A stretch of 64,000 nucleotides of DNA from Winogradskyella ouciana (GTDB taxonomy: Bacteria > Bacteroidota > Bacteroidia > Flavobacteriales > Flavobacteriaceae): the NCBI RefSeq assembly GCF_009709615.1, contig NZ_WJYA01000005.1, forward strand, positions 372,001 through 436,000, read 5' to 3'. How positions within the stretch are numbered: position 1 is the stretch's first letter; each line of letters begins with the position of its first letter. A program made the translations under genes and the position numbers. The notes below the pieces were generated by a model. It was not told the origin of the DNA, searched no databases, and saw only the letters and a list, made by a program, of their open reading frames with translations. Shown piece by piece: positions 1 through 9,144 of the stretch.

Positions 1-16
1 GTCCCCTTGAGGGGAC
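1..16. repeat. Short GC-rich inverted repeat, dispersed-element type
   Basis: Perfect inverted repeat with 7-nt arms (1-7 and 10-16) followed by ACTTT. Fifteen of sixteen bases around the core recur at 12895-12910 between ilvA and ilvC, so this looks like a small dispersed element. It lies just after the argD stop codon and could also act as a hairpin between argD and the next gene of the operon, which is outside the window. Confidence 0.5.
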
Positions 17-38
17 TTTAGGGGTGTTTTCAAATCAT

Positions 39-1175
39 TTATTTTCTCATTTTTAATTCTTTTTCTAAAGCCTCAAAAAACACATCAATATGTTTTTTCT
101 GAATCGTAAAAGGTGGGAGAATCCGCAACACATTAGGATTTTTTGCACTTCCTGTAAATATATAGTGGTTAAAAATGAGCTTTTTTCGTAATTCTGCAAC
201 CGGAAAATCAAACTCCAAACCCAACATTAACCCTCTACCTTTTACCTGTTTTATTTTTGAAATACCTTTAGCTTTATCCATAAAATATGCTGAAATGTCT
301 TTTACATTTTGCATTAAGTTTTCTTCTTTAATAACACCCAAAACGATTGAAGATGCCACACATGCCAAATGATTACCGCCAAATGTTGTTCCCAACAATC
401 CATAAGATGGTTTGATGTTTGAGTGAATCAATATTCCCCCCACAGGAAAACCATTACCCATGCCCTTTGCCATTGATATGATATCTGGTGTAATATTGTG
501 TTTTTGAAAGGCAAAAAAATCTCCAGTTCTACCAAAACCAGACTGGACTTCGTCCGCTATAAAACAGGCGCTATATTTTCTGCAAAGATTTTCTAAGCCT
601 TGATAAAATTTGGTTGTGCTTTCGTCCAATCCACCAACACCTTGGATACATTCAATTATCACAGCGCAAACATCGTTTTTAGCAAGTGCTTTTTCTAATG
701 TGTCCAAATCACCTAGTCTTAAAATTTCAACTTCTTGTTGTGCATTTATTGGTGCAATAATTTTAGGGTTATCTGTTGCTGCGACTGCAGCAGACGTTCG
801 TCCGTGGAATCCATTTTTAAACGCTATAACTTTTTTCTTTCCGTTATGAAAAGAGGCTAGTTTTAGAGCATTTTCATTAGCTTCTGCACCAGAATTACAT
901 AAAAACAATTGATAGTTTTTGCAACTAGATAGAGTTACTAGTTTATTGGCCAAATCAACTTGTAATGGATTTTGAATAGAGTTACTATAAAAACCTAATT
1001 TTTCAACTTGATCCGAAATTGCCTTAACATATTTTGGGTGGGAATGTCCGATTGAAATGACGGCATGACCTCCATATAAATCCAAATATTCTACATTGTT
1101 TTGATCATAAACGTAGATATCTTTAGCTCTTACAGGTGTAATATCGAATAATGGATAAACGTTGAACAAGCTCAT
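39..1175 (-). CDS. argD: Acetylornithine (or succinylornithine) aminotransferase
   Basis: PLP-dependent class III aminotransferase that makes N-acylornithine from N-acylglutamate semialdehyde in arginine synthesis, using glutamate as amino donor. The 378 residues match the family length. Visible landmarks are the phosphate-binding NSGAEAN (about 94-100), GFHGRTSAA (122-130), the PLP-ring aspartate in ADEVQ (D208) and the Schiff-base lysine in MAKGMGNG (K237). The ATG overlaps the proC stop by 4 nt (ATGA), so translation is probably coupled. It is the fifth gene of an arg operon that continues past the left edge. Whether the acyl group is acetyl or succinyl, as reported for some Bacteroidota, cannot be read from this protein. 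GABA or ornithine aminotransferase is less likely given the neighbours. Confidence 0.93.
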   Translation of the reverse strand: MSLFNVYPLFDITPVRAKDIYVYDQNNVEYLDLYGGHAVISIGHSHPKYVKAISDQVEKLGFYSNSIQNPLQVDLANKLVTLSSCKNYQLFLCNSGAEANENALKLASFHNGKKKVIAFKNGFHGRTSAAVAATDNPKIIAPINAQQEVEILRLGDLDTLEKALAKNDVCAVIIECIQGVGGLDESTTKFYQGLENLCRKYSACFIADEVQSGFGRTGDFFAFQKHNITPDIISMAKGMGNGFPVGGILIHSNIKPSYGLLGTTFGGNHLACVASSIVLGVIKEENLMQNVKDISAYFMDKAKGISKIKQVKGRGLMLGLEFDFPVAELRKKLIFNHYIFTGSAKNPNVLRILPPFTIQKKHIDVFFEALEKELKMRK

Positions 1176-1972
1176 ATCTGTTCTTTTTTAATGCTATTTA
1201 TTTTCTTAAAAGATGCCACCATTCCTTGAATTAGCGACGAACTCAATCCTTTGTGCTCCATCTCATTCAGACCTTCAATGGTGCAACCCATTGGTGTGGT
1301 GACTCGGTCTATTTCCTCTTCAGGGTGATCACCATTTGTGATTAATAAATTTGCTGCTCCTTCACTAGTGTACATGGCCAATTCCTGAGCCTCTTTGGCA
1401 TCAAAACCCAATTGAATTGCAGCTTGTGTTGTAGCACGAATCAACCGCATCCAAAAGGCAATTCCACTAGCACAAACTACAGTAGCTGCTTGCATTTGTG
1501 ATTCAGGAATTTTCAGCGAATGTCCCAAACGATTGAAAATAGCCTCTGCAATTTTAATACGCTTTTCACCTTTTTCATTGCAGCATAAACAGGTCATGGA
1601 TTTACCAACTGCTATGGCTGTATTTGGCATAGCGCGAATAATGAAAATATCTTCTCCAACAATTTTTTCAATTTTTGGAATCAGGAATCCTGTAATCGTT
1701 GAAATTAGGACATGATTTTCGGTCAAATGCGGTTTGATGTCATTTAAAATTGCTTCAAAATGCGCTGGTTGAACGGCAAATATCAAAATATCGGATTGCT
1801 TTACGGCTTCGATATTATCTGTTGTTAAAATCACATTTTTATAACCATCTAATTCCTGAATATCACTCAAGTTTCTTTTGGTTAAATAAAGTGTGGTTAT
1901 GGCATTATTGGTTATAAGCCCTTTGGCGATGGACTTTCCTAAGTTTCCTGTTCCTATGATTGCTATTTTCAT
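1172..1972 (-). CDS. proC: Pyrroline-5-carboxylate reductase
   Basis: Catalyses the last step of proline synthesis, reducing pyrroline-5-carboxylate with NAD(P)H. At 266 residues it matches the ProC family. The N-terminal Rossmann motif IGTGNLGKS starts at about residue 6. The C-terminal half carries the conserved helical dimer region, with the TTPMGCTIEGL segment (about 225-235) in place of the common TSPGGTT stretch. It sits inside the arginine operon between argC and argD, overlapping argD by 4 nt. The 80-nt gap to argC is filled by a dispersed hairpin repeat, while most other junctions in this operon overlap. The context suggests joint control of the two glutamate-derived pathways. Confidence 0.92.
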   Translation of the reverse strand: MKIAIIGTGNLGKSIAKGLITNNAITTLYLTKRNLSDIQELDGYKNVILTTDNIEAVKQSDILIFAVQPAHFEAILNDIKPHLTENHVLISTITGFLIPKIEKIVGEDIFIIRAMPNTAIAVGKSMTCLCCNEKGEKRIKIAEAIFNRLGHSLKIPESQMQAATVVCASGIAFWMRLIRATTQAAIQLGFDAKEAQELAMYTSEGAANLLITNGDHPEEEIDRVTTPMGCTIEGLNEMEHKGLSSSLIQGMVASFKKINSIKKEQI

Positions 1973-1987
1973 CTTTTTATGTTCTGT

Positions 1988-2048
1988 GTCATTACGAAGG
2001 TTACTGAAATAATCTTTTTAAGCAGATTGCTTCGTTCCTCGCAATGAC
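1988..2048. repeat. Dispersed hairpin repeat between argC and proC
   Basis: Imperfect inverted repeat with outer arms GTCATTACGA (1988-1997) and TCGCAATGAC (2039-2048), one mismatch, and the inner sequence AGCAGATTGCTTCGTTCCTC. Sequences of the form CATTGCGAGGAACGAAGCAATCTG are a familiar interspersed repeat in Bacteroidota genomes (from memory, not searched). It accounts for most of the only wide gap inside the arg operon. Confidence 0.6.
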
Positions 2049-2052
2049 GTTT

Positions 2053-3027
2053 TTAAAAGTAATTCGCCTTCAATTGTAAGCCTTCAGTTTCTGCAAAACC
2101 AAACATTAAATTCATGTTTTGAACTGCTTGTCCTGAAGCACCTTTCAAGAGATTGTCAATAATGCTCGTTACCAATAATTTATCTTTGTGTTTGTGCAAA
2201 TGAAGGATACAATTGTTGGTGTTTACCACTTGTTTTAGATGAATATTTTCATCTGAAATCACAACAAATTCAGCATTATTATAAAATTCTGAATACAACC
2301 ATTTTGCTTCATCCAAACTACCGCTAAACTTGGTATAAAGGGTAGCAAAAATTCCTCTGGAAAAATTACCGCGATTAGGCATAAAGTTGATGTCTGATTT
2401 AAAATCACTTTGTAATTTTTTCACAGTCTGATTTATTTCATCCAAATGCTGATGTGTAAAAGCTTTGTAATGTGAAAAATTGTTGTCGCGCCAAGTAAAA
2501 TGTGTGGTTGCAGATAATGATGTTCCTGCACCTGTTGCACCTGTCACGGCATTGACGTGAACATCATCTTTTAACAAATCTGACTTTGCCAATGGTAGTA
2601 AAGCCAGCTGAATGGCTGTGGCAAAACAACCTGGATTAGCAATATAATTTGCATTTTCAATAGCGTCTTTATTCAGTTCTGGCAAACCATAAACAAACGT
2701 TTTACCATTGAATATTTCATCCTTTTGTAATCTGAAATCATTACTCAAATCAGTGATTTTTGTATTGTCTGAAAATTCATTTTCATTTAAAAATGCTTTT
2801 GAATTGCCATGGCCCAAACACAAAAACAACACATCTACTTTCGGATTGATTTCGCTCGAAAACTTAATGTTTTCTCCCACTAAGTCTTGATGCACTTCAG
2901 CAACGTGGTTTCCTGCATTTGATGTACTGAAAACAAAATCGATATTCACTTTTGGGTGATGAATCAACAATCGGATTAACTCTCCTGCCGTGTAACCAGC
3001 TCCACCAATAATTCCTACTTGTATCAT
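2053..3027 (-). CDS. argC: N-acetyl-gamma-glutamyl-phosphate reductase
   Basis: NADPH-dependent reductase that converts N-acylglutamyl phosphate to the semialdehyde, the third step of arginine synthesis. The 324 residues fit the type 1 ArgC family. The Rossmann stretch GIIGGAGYTAGEL begins at residue 5 and the catalytic cysteine lies in NPGCFATAI (C134). The ATG overlaps the argG stop by 4 nt, so the two are probably translationally coupled. Confidence 0.94.
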   Translation of the reverse strand: MIQVGIIGGAGYTAGELIRLLIHHPKVNIDFVFSTSNAGNHVAEVHQDLVGENIKFSSEINPKVDVLFLCLGHGNSKAFLNENEFSDNTKITDLSNDFRLQKDEIFNGKTFVYGLPELNKDAIENANYIANPGCFATAIQLALLPLAKSDLLKDDVHVNAVTGATGAGTSLSATTHFTWRDNNFSHYKAFTHQHLDEINQTVKKLQSDFKSDINFMPNRGNFSRGIFATLYTKFSGSLDEAKWLYSEFYNNAEFVVISDENIHLKQVVNTNNCILHLHKHKDKLLVTSIIDNLLKGASGQAVQNMNLMFGFAETEGLQLKANYF

Positions 3028-4217
3028 GCGTTTTGATTTACTTGTTGATATATTTTGTTTTGATTGCCTAGGATTTTTATAAAGCCTTTGGCTTCGTTAG
3101 CTGTCCAGCCTTTATTTTCCTCGCCATAACTCCCGAATTTGGCATTCATTAAATCGTGATTGGACTCAATACCCTCCAAAATGAAATGATACCGTTTTAG
3201 CGTCACAAAAACATCACCTGAAACCTTGTCCTGACTACTCTGAAAAAAGGCTTCCATATCTCGCATTACAGGATCTAAATACTGTCCTTCGTGCAAATGC
3301 ATTCCGTAAAAACTAGACAAGTATTCTTTGTGTTGTAATTGCCATTTGGTCAACGTATGTTTTTCTAACAAATGATGTGCTTTGATAATGATTAAAGCAG
3401 CAGCAGCTTCAAAACCAACACGACCTTTAATGCCCACAATGGTATCACCAACATGAATATCCCTTCCGATGGCAAAAGCTGATGCTCTATTGTTCAATAT
3501 CTCAATATTTAATTCTGGTCTGTTTTTATTTCCGTTAATTGCTGTTAGTTCTCCTTTTTCAAAAGTCAATGTTACTTGTTCCTTACCTTCTTTTTTCAAT
3601 TGTGAAGGGTAAGCTGAATCTGGCAAAGGTTTCTCTGAAGTTAAGGTTTCCGCACCACCAACGCTTGTTCCCCAAAGTCCTTTGTTTATAGAATACTGCG
3701 CTTTTTCCCAAGACATATCGATACCGTTTTTCTTTAAATAATCAATCTCGTGTTGTCGGGTTAATTTTTGGTCTCTAATAGGTGTTATAATTTCAATTTC
3801 TGGTGCCAAAGTTTGAAAAATCATATCAAAACGCACTTGGTCGTTTCCTGCTCCTGTACTGCCGTGTGCGATAAATTTTGCGTCAATACTTTTTGCATAT
3901 TGAATAATTTCAATGGCTTGGATGATACGTTCTGCACTCACTGATAAAGGATAGGTGTTGTTCTTCAACACATTTCCGAATATTAAATACTTGATTACTT
4001 TTTCGTAATAGGAAGCAATGGCATCAATATTTTTATAGGTTGAAACACCCATTTTGTAGGCATTGTTCTCAATAGTTTTTATTTCTTCAGCTGTGAAACC
4101 GCCTGTATTTACACTCACTGCGTGAACATCGTATCCTGCTTTGCTTAAACTAACAGCACAGTAAGATGTATCCAATCCGCCACTATAGGCAATAACAAGT
4201 TTTCCTTTATTTTTCAT
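3024..4217 (-). CDS. argG: Argininosuccinate synthase
   Basis: ATP-dependent ligase that joins citrulline and aspartate. The PP-loop ATP-pyrophosphatase motif SGGLDTS is at residues 12-18, and GSTGAGNDQVRFD (about 118-130) is the family's conserved substrate region. At 397 residues it has the usual length. It overlaps argC by 4 nt downstream and the GNAT gene by 4 nt upstream. Here argG comes near the front of the operon, although it acts late in the pathway; from memory this order is common in Flavobacteriia. Confidence 0.95.
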   Translation of the reverse strand: MKNKGKLVIAYSGGLDTSYCAVSLSKAGYDVHAVSVNTGGFTAEEIKTIENNAYKMGVSTYKNIDAIASYYEKVIKYLIFGNVLKNNTYPLSVSAERIIQAIEIIQYAKSIDAKFIAHGSTGAGNDQVRFDMIFQTLAPEIEIITPIRDQKLTRQHEIDYLKKNGIDMSWEKAQYSINKGLWGTSVGGAETLTSEKPLPDSAYPSQLKKEGKEQVTLTFEKGELTAINGNKNRPELNIEILNNRASAFAIGRDIHVGDTIVGIKGRVGFEAAAALIIIKAHHLLEKHTLTKWQLQHKEYLSSFYGMHLHEGQYLDPVMRDMEAFFQSSQDKVSGDVFVTLKRYHFILEGIESNHDLMNAKFGSYGEENKGWTANEAKGFIKILGNQNKIYQQVNQNA

Positions 4218-4837
4218 TTTTTATCTTTTTTCAAGAACATGGATTGCTTTATGTTTTTCAATCTTGTCCAAGCTTTTTTATCAATTTTTCTTTCTTTCGA
4301 TTTTGAAATCTCTTTTTTATTTGGGTCATAGAGCATACCTGTACACAAGCACATTTTTTGTTCTGTTCTTGTCAAAACATCAAAGTTTTTACAGGTTTGG
4401 CAACCTTTCCAAAAGGATTGATCATCGGTTAATTCTGAAAACGTAACGGGTTTATAACCTAGCTCGCTATTCATTTTCATAACCGCTAAACCAGTTGTGA
4501 TACTGAAGATTTTGGCCTCTGGAAACTTAGTTCTTGAATGGTCGAAAATTACTTTCTTAATTTTTTTCGCAAGACCTTGATTCCTATAATTTGGGTGCAC
4601 AATCAGACCAGAATTTGCTACAAATTTGCCATGGCTCCATGCTTCGATATAGCAAAAACCAGCAAATTCATCTCCGTTTAAAGCAATAACCGCATTACCA
4701 TTTTCCATCTTAGAGATGATGTATTTTGGCTGACGCTTGGCAATACCAGTTCCTCTAACTTGCGCAGCATCTTCTATGGTTTTGCAGATGATATCTGCAT
4801 ATATACTATGTGACTTATCAGCAATGATAATTTTCAC
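4214..4837 (-). CDS. GNAT-family N-acetyltransferase heading the arginine operon
   Basis: The 207-residue protein has a GNAT core with the acetyl-CoA-binding loop RNQGLAKKI (about 85-93) preceded by the beta strand SGLIVHPNY. The C-terminal extension carries four cysteines as CxxC (146, 149) and CxC (163, 165), which could bind a metal, and ends in a lysine-rich tail. It overlaps argG by 4 nt and is the first gene of the operon. No classic argA or argJ is visible in this window, so a role in acylating glutamate for the first step of arginine synthesis is a reasonable inference, not shown. It could instead modify proteins or act as a regulator. Confidence 0.75.
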   Translation of the reverse strand: MKIIIADKSHSIYADIICKTIEDAAQVRGTGIAKRQPKYIISKMENGNAVIALNGDEFAGFCYIEAWSHGKFVANSGLIVHPNYRNQGLAKKIKKVIFDHSRTKFPEAKIFSITTGLAVMKMNSELGYKPVTFSELTDDQSFWKGCQTCKNFDVLTRTEQKMCLCTGMLYDPNKKEISKSKERKIDKKAWTRLKNIKQSMFLKKDKK

Positions 4838-5262
4838 TGTAATCGATTTAAAAAATTAAAATTTTGAAGTTGTTTTTGAAAGTAGAACCGGACTCACCTA
4901 GGTTCCGTAAATAGAAATGTACCCTTACGGGCGACGTGGAAAAAAGCGACGCTCTGCACTGTTATTATCTGTTGAGATAATTAGTGATAAAAAATTGGTA
5001 TTGAAAATTGAGTTGTACACAGTAAAAGAAATAAAATTGACTATAGAGTTTGTTGCTAAAATGAAGAATTAGCGACGGCGTTTCTCCAGATTCAGTTCTG
5101 TGGGTCTGGGTCTTCTATATTTATGTCTTAGTGTGAACATGAGGCTAATCTATAAATTAATTTTCTATTAAAGACCTTTAAAAATCAGTTTCTTAGAACT
5201 TTTATGAATTTATGAATTATGAGCCTATAAATTATAAATATCTCATTTTTAAGCTATTTCGT
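4838..5262. other. Intergenic region between gapN and the arg operon
   Basis: 425 bases without a convincing gene; all frames are broken by stops. It should hold the promoter of the arg operon (reading leftward) and the end of the long ilv-thr-gapN transcript. Visible elements are a small palindrome TTATCT-GTTG-AGATAA at 4965-4980 and the repeated words GCGAC (4931, 4946 and near 5071). The stretch from about 4890 to 5130 is richer in G and C than the flanks and may be remnant sequence. No clear terminator or TAnnTTTG promoter box was found. Confidence 0.4.
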
Positions 5263-6852
5263 TTACAATATATAATCCGTGTTAACAAAGTTTGAGGCTT
5301 TAGAATCCAACAAATCTTGTAAAATCTCATTATTATAGGCATTGTCTTTTAAAGCCACAAACGTTCTTATGGAGAACGAACGTAATGCATCATGAACGCT
5401 TAACGTTGCTACTGCAGAATCCTTTCTACCGGTAAAGGGATAAACATCTGGTCCACGCTGACAAGAACTATTGAGATTAACTCTACAAACCAGATTCACC
5501 AAAGTGTCAATTAATGGCGCCAATGTATTAACATCTTTACCAAATAAGCTGACTTGCTGTCCGTAATTAGATTCTGCCATATCATCCAAAGGTTCTTCGA
5601 TATCACTAAATGAAATTACGGGAATTACTGGTCCAAATTGCTCCTCTTGAAATACTCTCATATCCTTTGACACTGGATAAAGTACAGCAGGAAAAATATA
5701 ATTTTCACTAGTTTCTCCACCTTTTTCATTGATAATTATAGCACCTTTCGCAAGAGCATCATCTATTAAGCCCTGAATATAAGCAGGCTTATCTGGTTCT
5801 GGTAAAGGCGTAAGTTTTACACCTTCCTCCCATGGGTTTCCAAACTTAAGTGCATCTACTATTGCTGAAAACCTCTTGTTGAATTCCTCCACAATATCCT
5901 CATGCACATAGAGCACTTTCAATGCTGTACAGCGTTGACCATTAAATGATGTGGTGCCTGCAATACATTCGGTAATTGCAAGATCCAAGTCTGCATCAGG
6001 TAAAACAATTGCAGGATTTTTAGCCTCCAAACCTAACACCAAACGCAATCTGTTACTTTTTGGATGTTGGTTTTGCAACGCGTTAGCAGATTTACTATTT
6101 CCTATTAAAGCCAATACATCAACCTTACCGGTTTGCATAATTGGTGCGGCCACTGTTCTACCTCTTCCATATAAAATATTCACTACCCCTTTTGGAAAAC
6201 TATTTTGAAACGCCTCCAATAACGGAGACAATAACAATACACCATGTTTAGCTGGTTTAAAAATTGTGGTGTTTCCCATTATGATAGCTGGAATCAATAA
6301 AGCGAAGGTTTCATTTAAAGGGTAATTATAAGGTCCTAAGCACAATACAACACCTAATGGTCCTCTTCTTATATGTGCTCTAACTCCATCATGTTTATGA
6401 AACTTTGCACTATCGCGATCCATTTGTTTGTAATCTTCAATTGTATCGTAAATATATTCTACCGTTCTATCAAATTCCTTTTGAGAGTCTGGCAGGTTTT
6501 TACCAATTTCCCACATTAAAAGCTTAACCACTTCCTCTCGTTTGGTTTTCATTTGTGAAACAAACTTTTCCATACAAGCAATCCTGTCTTCAACCTTCAT
6601 TGTAGGCCATAAACCTTGACCGTTGTCATAGGCATTGACCGCAGCGTCCAACGCACTGATTGCTTCTTTTTTTCCTAAGGTTGGGATAGTGCCCAACAGT
6701 GTTGGTTTATAGTCATCAGTTGATGAAATCGTAGAGTACACTTCTGAAGTTTGTCCTCTCCATATCCGTAATTCACCATTAACCAAATAGGTCTCCTGGT
6801 GTAGTGGTTTCTCAATTTGAAATTCTTTTGGAATATTTACTTTAAGACTCAT
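5263..6852 (-). CDS. gapN: NADP-dependent glyceraldehyde-3-phosphate dehydrogenase (non-phosphorylating, ALDH family)
   Basis: Aldehyde dehydrogenase superfamily member of 529 residues. It likely oxidises glyceraldehyde-3-phosphate directly to 3-phosphoglycerate while making NADPH. Catalytic residues seen are N176 in GPYNYP, E276 in LGLEAKNPA and C308 in FNGQRCTAL. The motif [14 protein letters not shown] near the C terminus is typical of GapN-type enzymes. The start is 11 nt after the thrC stop, making it the last gene of the ilv-thr run. NADPH from this enzyme could feed homoserine dehydrogenase and ketol-acid reductoisomerase encoded upstream, an inference from position. Another aldehyde dehydrogenase specificity remains possible. 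Confidence 0.83.
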   Translation of the reverse strand: MSLKVNIPKEFQIEKPLHQETYLVNGELRIWRGQTSEVYSTISSTDDYKPTLLGTIPTLGKKEAISALDAAVNAYDNGQGLWPTMKVEDRIACMEKFVSQMKTKREEVVKLLMWEIGKNLPDSQKEFDRTVEYIYDTIEDYKQMDRDSAKFHKHDGVRAHIRRGPLGVVLCLGPYNYPLNETFALLIPAIIMGNTTIFKPAKHGVLLLSPLLEAFQNSFPKGVVNILYGRGRTVAAPIMQTGKVDVLALIGNSKSANALQNQHPKSNRLRLVLGLEAKNPAIVLPDADLDLAITECIAGTTSFNGQRCTALKVLYVHEDIVEEFNKRFSAIVDALKFGNPWEEGVKLTPLPEPDKPAYIQGLIDDALAKGAIIINEKGGETSENYIFPAVLYPVSKDMRVFQEEQFGPVIPVISFSDIEEPLDDMAESNYGQQVSLFGKDVNTLAPLIDTLVNLVCRVNLNSSCQRGPDVYPFTGRKDSAVATLSVHDALRSFSIRTFVALKDNAYNNEILQDLLDSKASNFVNTDYIL

Positions 6853-6863
6853 AATTACTTTAT

Positions 6864-8162
6864 TTAGCTCAACAAATATGATTTTAGTTGATTGTAATTG
6901 GATATTTTAATCCGTTTCTTATCCTTGTTCAGAACAGCTTCGATCTGAGGTGGCATTTTAATTTCTTTAGCAATGGTTTTAGGCATAACATCCAAAAATT
7001 TTATTGGATGTGCGGTTTCTAAAAACACTCCCAGAGTATGGGTTTTGTCTTTCAAATAAGCTTTTAATGCTAAATATCCTATAGCGCCGTGAGGATCTGC
7101 GATATAATTAAATTTTGAATATAGGTTCTCAATAGATTCCGTTGTTTCTGCGTCGGAATAACTGTAACCCGAAAGATTATTACGCAATGTTTCAAAATTA
7201 TTGTTGTGCAATTCTTTTATTCGGATGAAATTGCTTGGGTCACCAACATCCATAGCATTGGAAATGGTCTGTACTGATTGTTTTGCTACGTATTTACCAG
7301 TTTCTAAATAGTTTGGTACTACGTTGTTGGCATTGGTGCCAGTTACAAAATGATGAATTGGTAATCCTAATTTTTGTGCCATCATTCCTGCACATATATT
7401 TCCGTAATTGCCACTTGGAACAGAAAATACCAGTTTTTTGTTTTTAGATTTTAATGCTTTATAAGCAATAAAAAAATAAAACATTTGTGGCAACCAACGT
7501 GCAATGTTTATAGAGTTTGCCGAAGTTAATACGCGTTTTCCTTCATAATCAGAATCCAAAAACGCCTGTTTGACCATCGCTTGGCAATCGTCAAAAACTC
7601 CATCAACCTCCAAAGCCGTAATATTCTGACCTAAAGTTGTGAGTTGTCTTTCTTGTATGTCACTTACTTTTCCACTTGGGTATAAAATGACAACCTCAAC
7701 ACCATCTACTCCAAGAAACCCACTGGCAACTGCGCCACCTGTATCTCCAGACGTTGCCACCAAAACCGTTACCTCATTATTCTCTTTTTTGTCTTTATTA
7801 AAATAACCCAAACATCTCGCCATAAATCTTGCACCAACATCCTTAAACGCCATTGTTGGTCCGTGGTATAATTCCAATGCATAAATATCGTCTTCAACTT
7901 TTTCAATAGGAAAATCGAAATTCAATACATCATCAAGAATAGCTTTTAATTCATTTTTAGGGATTTCATTGCCTATAAATTGCTGAATCACTTCATAAGC
8001 AATCGTAACATTATCCATCTTTTCAATATTCTGAAAAAAGGTGTCTGGTAATTTTGTGATCGACTCAGGAAAGTACAAGCCCTTATCTGGTGCCAAACCT
8101 TTGACGACAGCTTCTTCAAATGAAACTTTAGGTGCTTTATGATTTAAACTATAATAGTTCAT
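6864..8162 (-). CDS. thrC: Threonine synthase
   Basis: PLP enzyme that converts O-phosphohomoserine to threonine. The 432-residue protein has the Schiff-base lysine in [13 protein letters not shown] (K107) and the phosphate-binding loop region [14 protein letters not shown]. The N terminus [15 protein letters not shown] is typical of the long class of bacterial ThrC. It follows thrB by 36 nt and precedes gapN by 11 nt, completing a thrABC set. Confidence 0.94.
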   Translation of the reverse strand: MNYYSLNHKAPKVSFEEAVVKGLAPDKGLYFPESITKLPDTFFQNIEKMDNVTIAYEVIQQFIGNEIPKNELKAILDDVLNFDFPIEKVEDDIYALELYHGPTMAFKDVGARFMARCLGYFNKDKKENNEVTVLVATSGDTGGAVASGFLGVDGVEVVILYPSGKVSDIQERQLTTLGQNITALEVDGVFDDCQAMVKQAFLDSDYEGKRVLTSANSINIARWLPQMFYFFIAYKALKSKNKKLVFSVPSGNYGNICAGMMAQKLGLPIHHFVTGTNANNVVPNYLETGKYVAKQSVQTISNAMDVGDPSNFIRIKELHNNNFETLRNNLSGYSYSDAETTESIENLYSKFNYIADPHGAIGYLALKAYLKDKTHTLGVFLETAHPIKFLDVMPKTIAKEIKMPPQIEAVLNKDKKRIKISNYNQLKSYLLS

Positions 8163-8198
8163 TCGATACTTTTTAAGCTAGATTGATTAGTGTATGTA

Positions 8199-9140
8199 TT
8201 ATAAACTAGCGTTAACTGAATTTATAATTTTTGCTCCATGAGTGCTAATTCTAGAGATGTAGATTTTGTAATCTATGTTTTTGTCTTTATATATCTTATT
8301 CATGGCCTCTGCAACATTATTTGCTGTTTCTACCCCTTTACTCAAAGCGAATATTGATGGTCCTGAACCCGAAATTCCTGCTCCCAATGCACCCTGTTCT
8401 ATAGCTGCATTTTTTACAGCATCAAAGTGCGGTATTAAATGTTTTCTTGCCGGTTCTGCTACATAATCTACCAATGAGCGGCTTATTAAATCAAAATCTG
8501 AGGTATGTAATCCACTAATGAGTCCACCAACATTTGCCCATTGTGCAATAGCTGTTTTTATAGGTATTTCTGGTTTTATAACCTTACGAGCATCTTCTGT
8601 TTTGACTTCAATTTGTGGGTGAATGATTGTAGCCACTAATTCTGAAGGTGATGGAATCTCAACGATATCCAAAGGTTGGTAATTTCTCACCAAAATAAAA
8701 CCTCCATAAATTGCTGCTGCAACATTGTCTGCAATAGCTGAACCGCAAGCAACAACTTCCCCATGCATTGCAAATTTTGTGAGCTCTAGGTTTGAATACT
8801 TGTTTCCTAACAATTGGTTGATTGCAAACGCACTACCAGATGCACTGGCAGCGCTGCTTCCTAAACCACTGCCTGGTATAAATTTTTTAAAAATTTGAAT
8901 ATCTACTCCAAAATCAGACTTACTATCTTCTAGCATTAATTTTGCAACAACACCTGCTACATTTTTATCGGCTTCAAAAGGCAATTCGGCGCCTTCTATT
9001 TTTGAAATTGTAACCACATTAGAATCCGTTTTGGTAAAAACCATTTCATCACCAAGAGCTTGCAAAGCAAAACCCATAGCATCATAACCGCATGATACGT
9101 TCGCTACTGTTGCCGGAGCAAATATTTTAACTTGGTTCAT
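8199..9140 (-). CDS. thrB: Homoserine kinase
   Basis: GHMP-family kinase that phosphorylates homoserine. The 313-residue protein shows the GHMP ATP-binding loop PGSGLGSSAASA (about 89-100) and the C-terminal GHMP motif GAGISGSGPSIFAL. The start is 4 nt after the thrA stop, suggesting translational coupling. Confidence 0.94.
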   Translation of the reverse strand: MNQVKIFAPATVANVSCGYDAMGFALQALGDEMVFTKTDSNVVTISKIEGAELPFEADKNVAGVVAKLMLEDSKSDFGVDIQIFKKFIPGSGLGSSAASASGSAFAINQLLGNKYSNLELTKFAMHGEVVACGSAIADNVAAAIYGGFILVRNYQPLDIVEIPSPSELVATIIHPQIEVKTEDARKVIKPEIPIKTAIAQWANVGGLISGLHTSDFDLISRSLVDYVAEPARKHLIPHFDAVKNAAIEQGALGAGISGSGPSIFALSKGVETANNVAEAMNKIYKDKNIDYKIYISRISTHGAKIINSVNASL

Positions 9141-9144
9141 TGTC

